Assembly: GCA_028583405.1 (NCBI GenBank)
Contig: JAPTMU010000091.1
Span: 309,401-373,400 of the forward strand
From: Pogonophryne albipinna
Lineage: Eukaryota; Chordata; Actinopteri; Perciformes; Artedidraconidae
Direction of reading: 5' to 3'
Length of the DNA: 64,000 bases
Shown here: positions 1 to 11,439 of the stretch, piece by piece
Layout: every line of letters starts with the position of its first letter
Numbering within the stretch: the stretch's first letter is position 1
Made by a program: the position numbers and the translations under genes
The notes under the pieces: model-generated
Told to the model about the DNA's origin: nothing
The model's database searches: none
The model's input: the letters and a program-made list of their open reading frames with translations, nothing else

Positions 1-475
1 TTGTTGCTTCTGTACTCTGTGCTCTTTCATTCCAGTAAAACTCCTCAGAAACCATTAGAAACCACTATTTGACCAATAAACAAAACATTGAACTATGAAA
101 TATATTAAACTTTGGTGAGCTTCAGCGGGGTAATGCCATATAGGAGCTCCCTCACAAATACCCAGGGGATAAATTGGGCTGGGGCTGTCCGGGGCTAAGC
201 CCGGCACATAGGACGATGCTCTGACGTCATCACCCTCACACATTTGTCACATGTTTACAAAAAACGATATATATGTTAAGACTTTTCTCGTTCTTAATAT
301 AGACTATATTTAGGGTCCATATGTTGACTTCACTTTAAAATAGCAGATCTGTGGGACCGGATATAGTTTGGCTTAGTGAACATGTGTCTCTTCCTTGGAG
401 GAGCAGCATCGCCCGGACTCCGCTGCTCCTCCGTGCCCCCCACAGACTCTCCCCCCCCCCCCCCACACACAGAGC
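1..475 (-). repeat. Dispersed repeat R1, copy 1
   Basis: The reverse complement of this stretch matches 41195-41515 closely, including the CRE-like TGACGTCA site, the cggaggagcagcggagt block and the distal end ggaatgaaagagcacagag. Copy 1 carries about 115 extra bases (roughly 75-205) that copy 2 lacks. A run of C followed by CA repeats lies at 450-475. It looks like the terminal part of a mobile element, but I cannot name the family. Short open frames here are not credible genes. Confidence 0.75.
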
Positions 476-892
476 GGAGCAAGGCAACGAAACTTAAAAT
501 AAGAAGCAGCGCTATGCATGGGGCCACCTTGAGGGGGTTTCGCGACATGTCGTTGAAGTAAATTAAAGGGTGTTTCATGTTGTCGTTGCTGTGGACCTTC
601 TTAATACCTTGGAAAATGCCGTTTAATACTTTTTAATAGCCTTAATTTTCGCTAAATTGATTTATCAACTTAATACTTTTTACGACCCCGCGGACCCCTG
701 AAACCATTTACATCTAAAAGTATTGATTACAATTCATTTTTAGGGGGAAAAGTGCAGATGAGGCATTTTGGGCAAAACACTTCACCCAACCCTGGTATAT
801 ATATATATATATATACATTTCTAACTCTAGATTTACATTTAATCAATGATACAGCACACACTTTTGACACTTACCAAACTTTGCTCTCTCAG
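476..892. other. Non-coding flank with (TA)n tract
   Basis: No gene is recognisable. A (TA)n microsatellite lies at about 795-816. The first supported exon of the next gene follows at 893. A promoter and first exon for that gene may lie here, but I could not identify them. Confidence 0.4.
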
Positions 893-3800
893 GTGTAGCT
901 GTCTCAAAGAACCCTGAAACCCTGACTCTGGGAGACTTCAACAAGGATGGGAGCATGAGCTCAAAGAGACGAGGCAAAAGACAGGTATGTTTTGAGAATC
1001 CATTTAATTTGAATTTAACCTGAATTAAAAATATATTTGTTAAACATTTTATAATTGAACCAACACCGGTTGAGAAAGGTGGTTTAATATTTGTATATTT
1101 TTTAAAACATGCACATAAATGATCTATCTCCATGTTCTTTGAAAGACATCGTGTCTTCTCAAAAGTGTAGTCTGACTGTGAGAACTCTTTATAATGCAGT
1201 GTAATATAGAATGTGAATTATTACAAAACCTTTTTGTAATAATTATGTGGAGTTGGATATTTACCATGTGTGTTACACATATAATTGTGAAAGTGGAAAA
1301 ATTGTCTTGCAAACCAGAATCAGAAATATTTTATTGGGTTACATTACAGTTGCTCCCTTTTACAATAAATACATAAATATATAAACATAGAAAAGTTAAA
1401 AGAAACATAGGAAATAAGAATGAAGTATGTGAGAATGTGGGCATTGTACTACAATATATAGCAACAGATAAGAAATATGTATATTGTAAATATATAATAG
1501 TGTAATAATAATAATGCTGAAAATGGGATCCCTGAGGGATTTAAATGGCCAGACCCGAAAATAAACCCCTTCATTCATTCATAGCTAATTCCCTGTATAA
1601 AATGACATTAAAACAAAGGATGTCTTAAACAAGTCATGTGTTTAGCCATTTCACTTACAATGACAAACTATCACCATTTTGTATTTACATAGGTAAAGAA
1701 TGTGAAGAATGCTCCGACAGATCCACTACAGGGTCGTTTCTTTTTTCTAAAGTCATACGACGGACAGAAGACCAAGTAAGTTTCAGCAAACAGCTCTTTA
1801 TGTTCTACTGATATCATCTATAATCTCACATAATCTTGAATTTAATGTTTAATGTTTGGAAAGTGCAAAGAATAAGTTGGTCTGAATACATTCACTTTGA
1901 ACCCTTCTGGAAACTCATCACCTGGTGAAACCTATAGCCCTTTACTGATGCTCCACACAACTGATGTCATAACATGTTTATTTTAAATATGCATGTGTTA
2001 ATTTTGGAGTGCATTCTTATAGAACTGACTAGTATAATAGAGTTAGAAAATACAGGAAATTAACAAAAGGAACTAATTGCCACTTGATGTCAATATTTCA
2101 ACATTGGCTTTGCTTGGAACAAACAATATAGTTTATCTTATTTGAATAGTACTATGATGTAGACAACAATTTGTCCACTGGGCTTGTGGCCTAGGCAAAA
2201 GTTATTGCATTCACTATGCTTAAAAACGAATGAATGTATTTAAGTCTTGATAAAAATGAAATTGCCTATATGACTGGTAAGTCAACATGTACACTGTTAC
2301 CAAAAGGTTGCCAGTTTTCCTCCAAACAAATTACATATGCTGAAAAAACATATGATGTTAATATGCTTCTGTTTCAGCAGATTGTTCATTTTTACACATT
2401 GTGAATGAATGGTGCTGTTGTCAATATATCGCTTTTTAAAATCAACATGCATACATTTGATGTAAATGTGTGGTAACTTGTGGCAGTTTTAAAAGAACAT
2501 ATCTTGCACTCGGTCAACAATCACCCATACAATGTGTTGTATTGCAGGTACTTCTTCAGTGGCGTCCCTGCAGAGCATGGTAAATATCCAATAATGTTCT
2601 ACCTACATTTGTGGTGAGAGAAAAACATTGTTAAACAATCAGCATTTCTAACCCAAAATGAATGGTGTTGGACTGGTTACCATTATAGATTTGGCTTCCT
2701 TGTATAGGCTTCTCAACAATGTATAGATGAAGCAGATGTCCAATTTTACAATGGAGCACAGTTTACTTAAGAATACAAAAAAAATGCTTCATCCAAAAAA
2801 GCTTTCCAGCGTGCTTCCCTTTACTGGCAGGAGTACTCTGTATTTCCACTGTTGAAATGCATTTGTTAAAACTCTTAACGATGTCGATTTATTCTTTGCA
2901 CCAGTAAAATGTGGTATGACAGCAATTCAAATAGATGTATTTATAGTTATTCCTTCTGAGATATTTGGATGATGCTGTGCTCTTTTTAAAAAGACAGATT
3001 TTCCAAGCCCATTTATTGTGGATGAGCTTGATGTTATTAGGCTGTTAACGCAAAGTAAGAAGATAACATTAGTGTTTTTTTGTATTTGTGTCTTATCCCT
3101 TAAACCAGTGGAACACGATGGAAGAATACATGGGAGCCCATCTCAAGCCTTGAATCAGCAACTGAGGTAAATGAATATCTTGAAGAATAAGCCCTCTAGC
3201 AATAGGGAAAGTCAGTATTCTGTGTTTAGGGAGCCAGCGGATTCGGAGACAGATCATCAAATATATTAAAGAGTCAAAAGTGTCTCCAAAGTTTGTGATG
3301 TCAACGTTTTCAGATCTAATATCTGAACATATAGGTAACATTTTTGGTCAACAAAAATCTGAATGTGTTACCCTGTCTAAATACTATTGAACTACTACTT
3401 TTGCAAATAGGCCTATCAACATTTAGTATGTGGTAAAGAAGGATGAAAAAGAAGGCAAAACAACAAAAATTCCTCTCATGATGAAAGCCAGACTATTCAG
3501 ATGCATAACTTTGTATCCATAAAGTATCCCATACTAATTTAGCTGTTGTTGAAAAAAGTACTTAAAATACCTTTGCAATGTTGACATAATATACATAATA
3601 TCACCTACAGTACCCAGTGATTATATCTCCAAGTATCTGAAACCAAGGCAGACATACAAGTCAGTTGGATTACATTAATCATTCCTCTGACTTCTTGAAT
3701 AGTGATGAAATGCTGACAAATGTTTTTGAATATTTAACACCATATAGAATGCTTAAGTGTCTGTTTTTGTTGTTCCACAGATACATCCATGATGAGCCCT

Positions 3801-3914
3801 TTTGAACACCACCCCTCGTCCAAGACCTTTTCGGTTCTGAATAAAAGCACACTGTTTGATTATGTATTTGTTTTTATCTTCTGTCAGAAGAAGTATTGCT
3901 ATTGTTTTACATAG
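893..3914 (+). CDS. Seven-exon protein gene of unknown function, 5' incomplete
   Basis: Seven exons with GT-AG borders join in one continuous reading frame: 893-984, 1693-1775, 2548-2579, 2998-3054, 3109-3166, 3234-3334 and 3781-3914 (stop TAG 3912-3914). Every junction preserves phase, which argues strongly for a real gene. The product, about 185 residues as seen, starts with a basic segment (SSKRRGKRQ), continues with QGRFFFLKSYDGQKTK and an acidic-hydrophobic stretch (FIVDELDVIRLL), and ends with a basic helix-like region (QRIRRQIIKYIKESK) and MSTFSDLISEHIG. I see no signal peptide or membrane segment. No start codon is visible in the first exon, so upstream exons are missing or lie in the flank. 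An AATAAA at 3840-3845 lies inside the last exon before the stop; ATTAAA at 4085 is an alternative. I do not recognise the family. Confidence 0.6.
1316..1545 (-). repeat. Retroposon 3'-end-like fragment in intron 1
   Basis: The sequence starting ccagaatcagaaatattttattggg resembles the 3' tails of fish LINE/SINE elements seen in reverse orientation. An AT-rich body follows, then atgggatccctgagggattt. It sits in the first visible intron of the unknown gene. The family assignment is tentative. Confidence 0.3.
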
Positions 3915-4615
3915 TATATCCTTTAACAGCCAGAATTATTTCTGGAAAATGGTGAAGGTTTGTTTAAGAGAAGGCTGTTCCTGTAATGAGAGTTCACATT
4001 TATGCTACATTGAAGGGTGGAATTGACTACACATCTTCAGAAACATAATTTGCTTCAGATACAACTCATAGCAATATGTTAACCATTAAAAAAGCCAACT
4101 GCATTAGTTAACAAACACTAGGTAAAGTATTTTCCTTCAGTAATGAAGATGTAATTCCAATGTAGACACACCTGGGGTCGCTGTTCAGACTGTTAGGCTG
4201 AGCCATGCATTGTCTGGACCGTAAAAGGGACGAAGAAGACGAAGTGAAGTGACGTACTTCCGGTTGAAAATGAAAATATTCCCAGTGCAAAATCAAATCG
4301 CTAAATAAACAGATAAAACACTGGCATGTAATTTACGTTAGAATACATTTAATGGTTTTGAATAAGCCACAGTGCCTTAATGTACCAGCGGAAGAGGCTG
4401 TTTGGATGATAACAATTTAAAAGTGTGTAGTTATGACATGAAACGACTACAAAGAATACGGTGGTTATTTACCCATTAACCAGCATATTAACGGATTTGG
4501 TAAACTGAACAGTGAGCCGCCAGCCCGAAAATAAGTTTGCTCCAAAATGATATTAACAAATTACTATTATCATTATTATAAGCAAGACAATAAATGGCAA
4601 ATATATGGAACATAA
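3915..4615. other. Intergenic, no gene seen
   Basis: Possible 3' untranslated region of the preceding gene, with ATTAAA near 4085. The rest holds only short open frames with no recognisable content. Confidence 0.4.
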
Positions 4616-4745
4616 ACGTATTTGAGAAACGTTCATAACAAACGTGATGTGGGAGAAAATAGGTTTCTAGAAGATATGTAGAAAATAAACGTATTTGAGA
4701 TACGTTCATAACGAACGTAACGTGGGAGAAAATACGTTTCTCGCT
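4616..4745. repeat. Two-copy tandem repeat of about 71 bp
   Basis: The block beginning aacgtatttgagaaacgttc at about 4616 recurs at about 4687 with a few changes, through gggagaaaatacgtttct. It lies just upstream of the SAMD3-like gene. It is rich in short inverted ACGT-core words (aacgt/acgtt). Confidence 0.6.
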
Positions 4746-4820
4746 AAACGTAATTGAGAATGCAGTTTAGTTCTGTGGGAACGTAATTTTTAGGAGACAG
4801 GGTTTGCATTTGAAACTGAG

Positions 4821-6944
4821 ATGATTCTCGAAAGAGCCACTGAAGATTTCAAAAAGAACGGAACACCTCTGACCAACGCAAGGGTCAAGTCAGACATTCT
4901 CGAAACGCTGGCTAAAACTATATATACATATACAGCCTATCCATCAAGTGCACAGAAAAGTGATGTTGCTGAGGCCCTTGTTAAGAAGTATCCTTTTCTC
5001 AAGGAACCCGGCTCCTTCTCGGGATACTATGGCTGGCAACAAAGCATCAAATACAAGATGGCAAATTACCGCACCAAACTCCGAGGCTACAGTGTTCCTG
5101 AGGTGATGTGCAATGCACTAAAACGTAAGAGGCCTGCAGATCAGAAGTCTGCAAAAAATTTCAAAAAGCCACAAAAGGCAGAGTTAAACTACCCCCCCCC
5201 CCCTACCCAGCAGGAGAGGACGAGGAAAGTCAAGAACAAGAAAGGATTCAGTTGCTTTCGGAAGTAATGAAAAGGGACAACAACAAACTGATAAAAGACA
5301 AAATGGCAAAAACGTTTGCACACAGAAGAAACGAAATCATCAACCAATCACCCAGTATAGAGGACATCAAAGCCAGATGGCCCGCTCTATTAGAGGCATC
5401 TCATGTGAGTTGCATTATAATGACATGGTTATACACTTTGGATTACTATAGTTTTAAATAATCCTTGGAAGTGCAATTTTGTAAGAACAATATACTTGTA
5501 CACTAATATTTGAAGATTTAATTCTGGTTGTATTTGTCTTTTAGATCCAGGATGAGTTTCAGAGAATTACAATGGTGCAGCTAGATTCAAAGTTCATGTC
5601 CAAGCTGGATGAGCACACTCCCAAGGCTTCTGAAGCGTTTCCACTCCAAGGGAGGCAGCATGGGCTATTCTCCTCATGGTATGCTATAATGAGTATAATG
5701 TTTGCTACCTGGTTTTTGAAATGTTTTGTAAATGTTATTAGATTCAGAATGTATTCAAATTCATTACGTTTAGTTGTTGACATTGTGTATAATCAATAAT
5801 GTGTTTATTTCCCATAAAATACAGAACATTATAGCCATCATAAATGTAGACTTTATGGCAAAACGATTGAATTCCTGTAGATTGGACATGAGCACATATT
5901 TAAAGTGGTGCACATTTTGCTCACTACCAAAAGTTCAGGTTTGAGACTTGCCAAAAAGTGCTTTGATATCGCTGATTCTGTATAACGTTGTTAATGGGAT
6001 ACCAAAACCCGAGACCTGCAATGGTTATGTTTTTAACAGTTGTTTTAAGCACACAAAAAGGTAGGCTGGATTAGAAGTGACGGGAAGCCTTTCATTAAAC
6101 TAGTCAATCACATTAAGCACCCTTAATAGGGATTTAATAGTTATCTAAGGAACCTAGGTAGCTTTGACACATTTTAGTTAAATGGACGAATTTTACACCA
6201 TTGACTTTAATAAAGTTTATTTTGGTCATTTCAGGCTCCAAGCAATCCCAGCATGGACATGAGCAGAGGTCTTGTAATTCGGTGTCTGATGGTGTACCTC
6301 CGGGAGTCCACAGACCAACTCCTAAAAGAGTATGATGGAAGTTGAATTGTTAAAATATAAAAAGTGGAATTGAATCTCTTATTTTTCACACATGTAGTCG
6401 ATTCATGTGTTGACAGGAAAAATGTGCGTGCAGTCTCTGTTCATCTTAATTAACTTAATAACCTAAATAAACTCAACAATTTAATTGAATGAATATAAAT
6501 TGTATGCTATTAATATAAATATATATTTAGTACATTTACTATCATACAACAGTGATAGGTATTAATGGATTATAATAGACAAAGAGGATCAAACAAAACC
6601 ACAGTCTGTGGAAACCTTAACTAAAAAATGTTTTTCTATTTCAGGATCCTGAGGAAGACAACGGGTCACAGGACCTGATTGCAGCAAGGATGACGATTTA
6701 CAGAGCCAAGAACAATGCAACCGAGGACATCGGTATCGTGGTGGAAGGCATCAAAGTCCTGACTGCTCTGGGGACTTTTCCAAGGGCTTGCTCCTTGCTA
6801 ATTGGGTTGGCATACGCATTGAATCTGGCGTATCCCAAGGAGATCCGGCAAACACTGGAAGTGTTCCAGAAACTCTTCCTTGAGCTGGATTGCTCAAAGC
6901 TGTCTCCAAAAGTAAACACCCTAAAAAACAAGCTACTGGCTTAA
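4821..6944 (+). pseudogene. SAMD3-like fish protein gene with lesions
   Basis: This resembles the teleost family usually annotated as sterile alpha motif domain-containing protein 3-like. The segment GYYGWQQSIKYKMANYRTKLR and the C-terminal DIGIVVEGIKVLTALG...AYALNLAYPKEIRQTLEVFQK...LSPKVNTLKNKL are characteristic. Exons: 4821-5404, 5545-5678, 6235-6336 and 6645-6944 (stop TAA). Two features disturb the model. A poly-C tract at about 5191-5203 shifts the frame between the first 120 codons and the following block (LSEVMKRDNNKLIKDKM). The exon-3 donor reads GGAAGT where the related fragment at 27764-27854 has GTAAGT. The downstream frame is otherwise long and clean. The C-run could be an assembly error, so the gene may be intact or only recently broken. 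No SAM domain is visible in this portion. Confidence 0.7.
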
Positions 6945-7833
6945 GGGAAAGGGAAATGTTAAGGCCGTGTTAAAACTGTTACGTGCTGCTTTGTTAGAGG
7001 CTTGCACTGTTGTGTAGAAAGATCTTACTTTAAAGCCTACTGTGTTCCTGTCTTGCTGGGGTCCTAGTTACATAGTGTGCCCTGTTTCACAGGCGGACAG
7101 TTTTACTCTTATGCACAAATCATTGGTATTATTTGTTTTGTGAACTTTTTATTGTTTTCTTGTTGCCCTCACAGAGGGACTTTTAAACACAGATTCTAAT
7201 TATATAGACAATAATACAAAAAGAAAAAACAGAGTTAAAATATAGGGAATCCCTTTCCTAAGACACCATTTATACACATCACATACATTCATACATTCCT
7301 AATCATCTACAAATGCACCAAGGTGTGCATATGTAAAAGCTTAATTTACATTAATGATAAATAATTCGTATTCTGCACAAATAAATATACCTGCTGTAAG
7401 TTATATGCTTGGTGGTTTGTCAACTGAATGTGTATAATGTCTACCAATAAGAAGGTGATTGGATTAGGTATAGAAACAAAGTGACATCTAATATGATTAA
7501 GTACATTTTAATTAATTTCAGAAAAAATAGTGATTGGATTAGACATTGAAAATGTATGGCAACAAAGTGACATTTAATATTATTAAGTAAATGTAAATCA
7601 ATTTCAGCCAGATATTAAGTAAATATAAATTGATTTCACAAAGATATCCAGAACATGTTAATCATTTTTACCCACATTTTTAATTAATTCAAATCAATTT
7701 ATCTTTGATAATTAGTAAATATAAACGAAATTCTACCAGATGTTTAGTAAATCTAACTTAAGTTTGTTCAAATAATTGCTTAATTAAAATGAATACATAA
7801 CACATTTTGACTGTTTCTTCAATTAACATTTAC
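6945..7833. other. 3' flank and AT-rich DNA
   Basis: From about 7440 the sequence is very AT-rich, with repeated motifs such as aacaaagtgacat...attaagta. Their reverse complement (cactttgttgccac) recurs at about 9062-9085, on the other side of the TTAA element. The two sides may be the arms of one older AT-rich palindromic element into which the TTAA element inserted. No gene is visible. Confidence 0.4.
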
Positions 7834-8154
7834 TTAAAGGGGGGGGTAGGTAAGTTTGAGAAACCGGCTCGAGATACACTTTTTGTTATATTCCATGGAA
7901 TGCTCTTAACATCCCGATAGCAATGCATATCTTAAGTGCTTTGACAAAAAATCCATAAAAAAATTTCATCTGTGGAAGCCGTAATACTGTAAAAAGTACG
8001 ACCAATCCGTTTAGCCGGATTGCCGCCCTGTCTGTCAGCCTTCCATCTCGTGCACGCACAAATGTATCTCGTGCCCTCATTGGGCGTGCCGTCATTGGGC
8101 GTGCATTGCAGCAGTACTTAAATGACTCGCCAGCAACAGGCGGCCACTTTCACC

Positions 8155-8786
8155 ATGGCAGAGTTAGGTTCAACATCGTCTACTGGTGGCAAAAGAAATA
8201 ATGTAACGGAGCAAATTAGGAACAAAAACAAAGTGGAAACTAGGAGAATTCAAACCAGAGTCAATATCGGAGTTGCTTTTCAACGATGGCGACAACTGAT
8301 GCAACACACCTATGGGGGTTATTCCCTATCTTTATTCAAGAGCGTGGTATTTAAATTTGAGAGCATACTTTATGTATTTATTTCCCTCAAACCCTGTCCT
8401 CGCACTCAAATAGTGCCTGCTTGCACTTTGCTCTGCTTCTGCTCAAACTGTACGCTTGCACTCAGATATATTGCTGCTTACGGATTTTTTCTGCTCTCAG
8501 ATTTATTCTCTGATCGCTCGAAACTTTTGTGCAACAATCCTGTCAAAATCCCTCAACCAATAGGAGGCCAGGTGTCCTTGCGGGTGCGTTCGCTTTACTT
8601 ATTACAGCGTCCCGTAAGGGCGGTTACTCTTTGGTTTGTCTTTGGTGCGATGACAGGGATTGAGTGAAGGAAATCAATAAAGTATGCTCTCAAATGTAAA
8701 TACCACGCTCTTGAATAAAGATAGGGAATAACCCCCATACACACCGAGCTGAAATCTGACGCCGTGGTCGCTCTTTTTCTCTTGGA
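8155..8786 (+). pseudogene. First-exon-like coding segment inside the TTAA element, split by a nested insertion
   Basis: The frame MAELGSTSSTGGKRNNVTEQ...TRVNIGVAFQRWRQLMQHT reads up to 8310. After removing the nested element at 8311-8739 plus one CACACC copy, it continues as ELKSDAVVALFLLD to a splice donor (GACAG|gtaatt, about 8786/8787). An alternative upstream ATG is at 8122. This N-terminal segment is widespread in predicted fish proteins. I infer that it is an element-encoded exon, not part of a host gene. Function unknown. Confidence 0.5.
8311..8739. mobile_element. Nested 429-bp MITE with ~61-bp inverted termini
   Basis: The termini TATGGGGGTTATTCCCTATC and its inverse pair over about 61 bases with one mismatch. 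The 6-bp direct repeat CACACC flanks the insertion (8305-8310 and 8740-8745). The interior has no coding potential of its own, although a read-through frame spans it. I cannot assign the superfamily from a 6-bp duplication. Confidence 0.8.
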
Positions 8787-9482
8787 CAGGTAATTATCTG
8801 TTTTGTATGGTTTACAATTCCCCTGAACTATATAGCCAACCTAAGTCATGTGCGCGTTCATGTGTGTTGGAGGAGGTGCTCTGTAAGGAAGTCTGAAGGA
8901 AGGGGCGGATTCTTTTCGGCTGTGTACTTTCAAATTTTAGTGCACTCGAGCCGGTTTCTCAAACTTACCTACCCCCCCTTTAATATAATTATATTTTATT
9001 AACTCAAATTTATTTAGAACTTTTTAATCAAATTGTTGTGTTTCGAATTTAATTAATTATATTAAGTGTCACTTTGTTGCCACAATTTTATTAAGTAACA
9101 ACTCATTCAGTCTGTTCTCCACCATCAGCAAACTTCTCAAACCCTGTGACAACGCCACCTCATCCTTCACCACCGAACAGTGCAACTCCTTCCTCTCGTT
9201 TTTCCAAACCAAAATCAGCAACATTTACAGCAATCTGACACCCTCATCAGCACCCCCCACCTCACAGCCCCTGTCCCACTTCTCCCCTGTGACCCCCTGT
9301 CCGACTTCATGACTGGAATTAACTCCACCTGCACACTTGACCCATGCCCTCCAAATGTGTTAAAGAGAGCCTCCCTGCCATCTCCCAACTCATCGCCACC
9401 ATCATTAACTCCTCCCTCAGACCTGGATCAGTTCCCCCCTCTCTCAAACTGGCTGCTGTCACACCCATTCTCAAAAGACCTG

Positions 9483-11439
9483 GGTTGCGTTCCAATAGTC
9501 CATTTAGCTCAGGAACCTTCCTAACCAAGTGAAATGACCCGGAAGTACGTCAGTGGTGCAGATTATTATCATCTGATATTTGGGAAGTGTGTTACATTTG
9601 AAATGGCAGAAAGTCTTGTTGCAACTTCCAGATATTAAAAGAGGCCCCTTGAGTTTCTCTGGAAATTATCAATAGTAGCAGTTAAGTGAATACTGTTTAA
9701 ACAATACTTGTGTTTTGTATTGATTTCTCTGTTTTATCCTTTCATAAATGTGAGGACTAAAACTTGCTCAAACATTCTGGGGTGCTTGGAGTAAACAGGT
9801 TGTATTGCTCTGTGGGGGAGGTGTAGGTTTGCAGGGCAGGAGACTAGGTGGGGGAGGGGATATTCTTCTTAAAGATTTCCAACATGTCAGTGAAGTCTAC
9901 ATACTTTGAATAGTATATGTGTGTGTTTAATTACTTTGTATTCATAATAAGCAGTCTGTGTAACCAGAAGCTGGAAATATGAGAGTATTAATATGTATTA
10001 TCTTTGTGAACAAGAGCATATTCTTTAGACCCAACTCAGGCCTCTGGAATGTGCAGAAAAGTGTGTGTGTGAAACCGGATGTATTTTTGCTTCAAACTGA
10101 GACTGTTTGCGGGTCCTCTGCTGGCGCGCGCTGATACGCTACGAAAGCCCATCGTTTGTATATGGGCCAATAGAGGACCTGTATGGGAGTAGCATCCACA
10201 CAGCTCCTCCCGTTGTTTTTACAATATCTCCTGTGGAGTCCTTGCGTCCGGTCTATTTTGCTCCTGCCGTCAAGATGAGAAGTTCTCCCGGCATTTGGAC
10301 CAGAGCAGGGGGTGGGCCGATACCCCTTTTGAGAAGTGTATTTGTATTCTTACCGTTTATCATTAAAGCAGATTATTGTTTAACCCCTATCCTGGTTGTT
10401 TTGGGTTTTCCTTCTTTTAAAGCAAACTCATATATGATCGGCGCGGAGCAGAGATATTTGCTACAACCGTGGCAGCCATGATAAGTGCCGTTCCAATTCT
10501 CCAAATGAAAGGAAAGGAGGTTTCAAACTTCCTTTATAACCTCCTTTAGCTTAGGAACCACTGGACCTCCCTAACCGAAAGGAGAGGAGAAAATGCTGCC
10601 CCACAATGCCTTGCAGCCGCAGCATTTGCCGTCACACAACAGTCGGCCGTTCACGGAAACAACCAATTATGACGGAGAAATGATATCATGAAAGTTACGG
10701 TGCTTATTAAGCATTTTAAAACGTATGTGGTAAGTTGCCAAAGTGCATCAGTATTATAATCAAAGAGAGAAATATGAACGTTAGTTTTTACTGAAATGAT
10801 CAAATAAAGTCAACATTTCACAGTCTTTACTGAGCTGTGTGGAGTTTGTTCAACTTTTAAAAGATGTTTGAATGGTGATATACACAGTGATAGATGTTAA
10901 GGACTAACGTTTATAATAAATACATCTGAATTGATTTTAAGATCTTTTCATCAATCATACGTATTGGGATCATTTGTATTAATGTGGACCGGAGGGAGAG
11001 GGTGACGAGCAGAAGTTTCACTTTCCTTTGTTATTTCAATTCCAACTTTGGTCATGAAGAATCTGTTTCTCTGTTGTCCACGTTCATAAAGCCTAAAGCA
11101 ACAGCATCAGAGCACGGTGCAGAGTCTCTAGATGAGTTTACAGGAGTCCCTCGTTCTTATTGAACATCCATGTTTGTAGTCCGCTGTATAGAAAACTGTA
11201 GTTTCCATAGTTTCCCCACAGCAGCAGACGCACATTCATGACGTCCGCTGGCGCATCATAAACACGTTGGATAGTGAAAGTGCATTCGATTCTCTAAAGT
11301 ACCGCAGTCTCTTCTCCTAAATCCTTTTGAATTCTCCTATCCACTATCCCTTAACCCCGTGACGTTTCACTCAGAGGTCAAGGAATAGGAGATAGGGTTA
11401 GAATTTAGAAGTTGATTTTTGGATTATCGGAACGCAACC
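9483..11439. mobile_element. 1.96-kb insertion with GGTTGCGTTCC inverted ends, inside the LINE
   Basis: The left end GGTTGCGTTCCAATAGTCCA and the right end TGGATTATCGGAACGCAACC are imperfect inverted repeats. The 3-bp sequence CTG is duplicated on both sides (9480-9482 and 11440-11442). Removing the element restores the LINE frame (RPGL/TPDIMSN). The last 290 bases (about 11150-11430) recur inverted at 37172-37420, so this is a family. No transposase frame is seen. A different LTR-like block lies inside at about 10080-10490. A 3-bp target is compatible with Harbinger-type transposition, but I cannot prove it. Confidence 0.75.
10080..10490 (+). other. LTR-like segment inside the insertion
   Basis: The stretch around 10355-10460 (ATTAAAG polyadenylation-like signal, agattattgtttaacc, then gatcggcgcggagcagagat) parallels 56995-57095 (accattaaaatctgattattg, then gacggcgcggagcagaggt) in order and spacing. 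Together they look like the R-U5 part of retroviral-type long terminal repeats. I see no pol or gag sequence beside this copy, so it would be a solo LTR or fragment. Confidence 0.35.

Larger units (their letters stand above)
7838..8979 (+). mobile_element. TTAA-target DNA transposon, 1.14 kb, ~36-bp terminal inverted repeats
   Basis: The left end agggggggg-taggtaagtttgagaaacc and the right end ggtttctcaaacttacctaccccccct are inverted repeats extending through CTCGAG. TTAA flanks both ends (7834-7837 and 8980-8983). TTAA targets are used by piggyBac-like and Kolobok elements. The interior has one plausible coding exon (8155 onward) but no transposase core, so this copy is non-autonomous. A second, younger element is nested inside at 8311-8739. 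Confidence 0.8.

Noticed and set aside
8122..8667. A single 181-codon protein across 8122-8667
   Set aside because: The second half reads through the nested MITE. The real exon continues after that element at 8740.
10107..10481. A 124-codon frame in the LTR-like block
   Set aside because: It spans the polyadenylation-like signal and the shared non-coding R/U5-like words, with no recognisable domain.
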